A stretch of 64,000 nucleotides of DNA from an uncultured Bacteroides sp. (lineage in GTDB: Bacteria > Bacteroidota > Bacteroidia > Bacteroidales > Bacteroidaceae). Below, in pieces: positions 62,137-64,000 of the stretch. The notes beneath the pieces were generated by a model, which made no database searches, had not been told where the DNA came from, and worked only from the letters and a program-made list of their open reading frames with translations. Within the stretch, counting starts at the first letter, position 1; each line of letters begins with the position of its first letter. Made by a program: the position numbers and the translations under genes. Location of the stretch: contig CALUOO010000001.1 in the NCBI GenBank assembly GCA_944322345.1, forward strand, positions 124,001 to 188,000, in the 5' to 3' direction.

Positions 62137-64000
62137 ATGAAAACCATCCCATTCGGAAACAAGAAACTACAAAAACTACAATGGTACAACCTGAAATGGT
62201 TTACTCTTTTACTAGCACTCAGTATCTTTAGCAGTTGTTCTAAAGAAGAAGATGAAGGAGCTCCCCAGAAAGGACCTGACCCCAATGCTCCACATTCTGT
62301 CAACATAAATGCCGGAAGCAATGTGCCCGTAAATGGGACACTGACAGCACAATATTCGGATTATAAAGTAGGATCTGACATCAGCAAAATAGCCGATGAT
62401 GATCCGCAAACCGGATATACTACAAACCATAGTGAGTTTCATATAGTGTTTGCAGCATCAGCACCGGTAATAATAGACCATTATTCATTAACTTCTGGCA
62501 GCGGAACAAGAAGTGCAGATCCTGCTTCATGGAGCTTACACGGTTCGAATGACAATAAGAACTGGACATTACTTGATAAGCAAGTAGCCAAATACTTCAA
62601 CACACGCTACAAAACACTTGAATTTGAATTCAATAATGAAAAAGCCTATTCATACTATAAATTGAGCATAGAAGAAAATGGAGGTAGCGACTATACCCTG
62701 ATCGGAGAATGGAAACTGGCCACTGGTTCGTTCGACCCCAGCAAACCCTACTCTACAAAAATAGAAAACACTTCAAATATGTTGTCATCATCGGGTACTA
62801 TTAAGTCACAGTACAGCGATTCTCCTCAAAAAGAAAATGTCAGCAAATTACTGGACGGAAATCCAGACTCATATTTCAAAACAGGATACAATAAAGTATA
62901 TCTTATATGGGAACCTGCAAACGGGACTTATGGTAACTACTACGAACTGACAGCAGCCAACGAACCTACAGAAAGTGCTCCTAGCTCATGGAAATTCTAT
63001 GGCTCAATCAATGGAGTCAGCTGGGAACTTTTAGATGAACAGGCAGAACAAAGTTTTGAACCTGGAGAAACCAAACAGTTCTTCTGCAAGGAAAACACCA
63101 ATTACCAATCTTATACTCATTACAAAAGTTACAAATTGGAAATTGAAGGTAACAACGGAGCCGATTTTACACAATTGGCAGAATGGAGAATACTGTACGA
63201 ATGCCGCAATTTAGGAGACTGTTTATATCTTGCAGAAAATTTCAAATACAGTGATCGTACTCCAATGGGAGTTGAATATGAAGGGATACCGCCTACCACC
63301 CAAGACATTCTTGACAGATTAGCAGATCCTGAAGTAGAGCCTGATATAACAGACTATGGAGATAATCTTTATTGGAATAGTGACATTGAGGTCAACTTAT
63401 ATCCTTTCGGAACTCCACTTCCTACAGATGTCAACCAACATCAGATAGGTAATTGCAGTGTTCTTGCAACCTTTGCATCCATCGCTTACCAATATCCGGA
63501 ATTCATAAGAAACATTATACACAAGAATGCAGACGGCACATATACAGTAGACATGTTTGATCCACAAGGGAAGCCTGTTAAAGTTGGTCTGAAAGCATCT
63601 TTGGTTCATCCAAATGATTGGGCAGAAAATCCGACTTGGAAATATGGAGTAAGCGGAAAGAATGATGCAACAACTTGGTCTAGTATCATTGAAAAAGCCA
63701 TGATGAAATGGGAATCTGTATTTGCTCTATATGACAGTGGCGCTAATCTTGGCGGAATGAATGCTTCTACCACAAATCCACTATTTACCGGTAATGGGGC
63801 TGGTTTTTCCTTCGCCCCCGGGAAATTGACTTCAAAGCAGCTGACAATTGTGGTAAAAGACGCACTGAAAAAAGGTATGATCGTAACAGGAGGATTCAAC
63901 ACCGAAAATCTGACAGAAGACGGCTGGACCACAACAGGCCATACGTGGACAGCTGTCATTGGAAATGGTTCGGGGGCATTGTTTGCTTTACGCAATCCGT
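62137..64000 (+). CDS. Calpain-like (C2 family) cysteine protease, lipoprotein, 3' truncated by window edge
   Basis: The frame from ATG 62137 stays open to the right edge (621 codons seen). An export signal ends in the lipobox FSSC (Cys34). Two repeated beta-rich modules follow (about 55-205 and 210-370), each with a SWxxxGSxxGxxWxLLDxQ core like F5/8-type discoidin domains, which bind carbohydrate or protein. The C-terminal part is a calpain protease: oxyanion Gln434 and nucleophile Cys440 in NQHQIGNC, His602 in TGHTWTAV and Asn620 in LRNP, so the triad is complete. Calcium-dependent C2 proteases occur in several Bacteroides and Porphyromonas. It lies 238 bases after the DUF6377 regulator, which may control it. 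The remaining C-terminus is outside the window. Confidence 0.88.
   Translation, partial: MKTIPFGNKKLQKLQWYNLKWFTLLLALSIFSSCSKEEDEGAPQKGPDPNAPHSVNINAGSNVPVNGTLTAQYSDYKVGSDISKIADDDPQTGYTTNHSEFHIVFAASAPVIIDHYSLTSGSGTRSADPASWSLHGSNDNKNWTLLDKQVAKYFNTRYKTLEFEFNNEKAYSYYKLSIEENGGSDYTLIGEWKLATGSFDPSKPYSTKIENTSNMLSSSGTIKSQYSDSPQKENVSKLLDGNPDSYFKTGYNKVYLIWEPANGTYGNYYELTAANEPTESAPSSWKFYGSINGVSWELLDEQAEQSFEPGETKQFFCKENTNYQSYTHYKSYKLEIEGNNGADFTQLAEWRILYECRNLGDCLYLAENFKYSDRTPMGVEYEGIPPTTQDILDRLADPEVEPDITDYGDNLYWNSDIEVNLYPFGTPLPTDVNQHQIGNCSVLATFASIAYQYPEFIRNIIHKNADGTYTVDMFDPQGKPVKVGLKASLVHPNDWAENPTWKYGVSGKNDATTWSSIIEKAMMKWESVFALYDSGANLGGMNASTTNPLFTGNGAGFSFAPGKLTSKQLTIVVKDALKKGMIVTGGFNTENLTEDGWTTTGHTWTAVIGNGSGALFALRNP

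Overview
The window looks like chromosome of a gut Bacteroides in the B. thetaiotaomicron/ovatus group. This is an inference from content: three secreted GH92 alpha-mannosidases, a Reg_prop/Y_Y_Y sensor with an AraC-type HTH, GldH, a RicT-like PSP1 protein, a DUF6377 regulator, and many promoters with the Bacteroidota -7 box TAnnTTTG, several with a TTTG box about 20 bases upstream. I saw no rRNA, tRNA, insertion sequence, prophage or CRISPR array.

Layout. 1-1565 (+): 3' part of a QueA-like gene and a NUDIX hydrolase. 1682-19529 (all -): a glycan and glycoprotein degradation cluster. In order of transcription it holds a membrane sensor-regulator, GH92, an M60-like metallopeptidase, GH92, a basic-secretory-protein-type metallopeptidase, GH92, an MG2-domain surface protein and GH43. 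It has no SusC/SusD pair. 19687-29444 (-): housekeeping run tsaC, clc, fmt, rpe, comEC, nrnA, a DUF4827 lipoprotein and glmM. 29939-32379: a hotdog thioesterase (+), convergent with a three-gene redox operon (-) of ABM-domain protein, CMD-cupin fusion and flavodoxin. 32689-37864 (+): recJ and recQ (overlapping), a TPR protein and a small outer-membrane barrel. 37939-38666 (+): a decayed BlaR1/M56-TonB gene. 38884-45027 (+): thioredoxin-domain protein, metF, holB, ricT-like gene and gldH. 45111-52404 (-): purH followed by the cell-shape run mreB, mreC, mreD, mrdA, rodA. 52562-57761 (-): M13 peptidase, ABC-F ATPase, TPR lipoprotein. 58021-64000 (+): cation/proton antiporter, DUF6377 regulator, and a calpain-like lipoprotein protease cut by the right edge.

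How the genes may work together. In the mannosidase cluster, secreted peptidases could open glycoproteins while the GH92 enzymes strip mannose. The adjacent regulator shares the motif AAACGTTTAA with the promoter region of the neighbouring GH92 gene and carries it across its own -33 box. The 45-52 kb run builds the elongasome (MreBCD, PBP2, RodA).

The most unusual signal is not a gene. Four intergenic loci (about 11.97, 23.08, 40.76 and 56.85 kb) carry units of one repeat family with core TTGGGAAAGGTTAGCTGAC. Where units are tandem they sit in an exact 22-base register; where they are inverted they form hairpins. A fifth locus (29.64 kb) holds a different, palindromic sequence, also with an exact 22-base period. 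I do not recognise either family by name.
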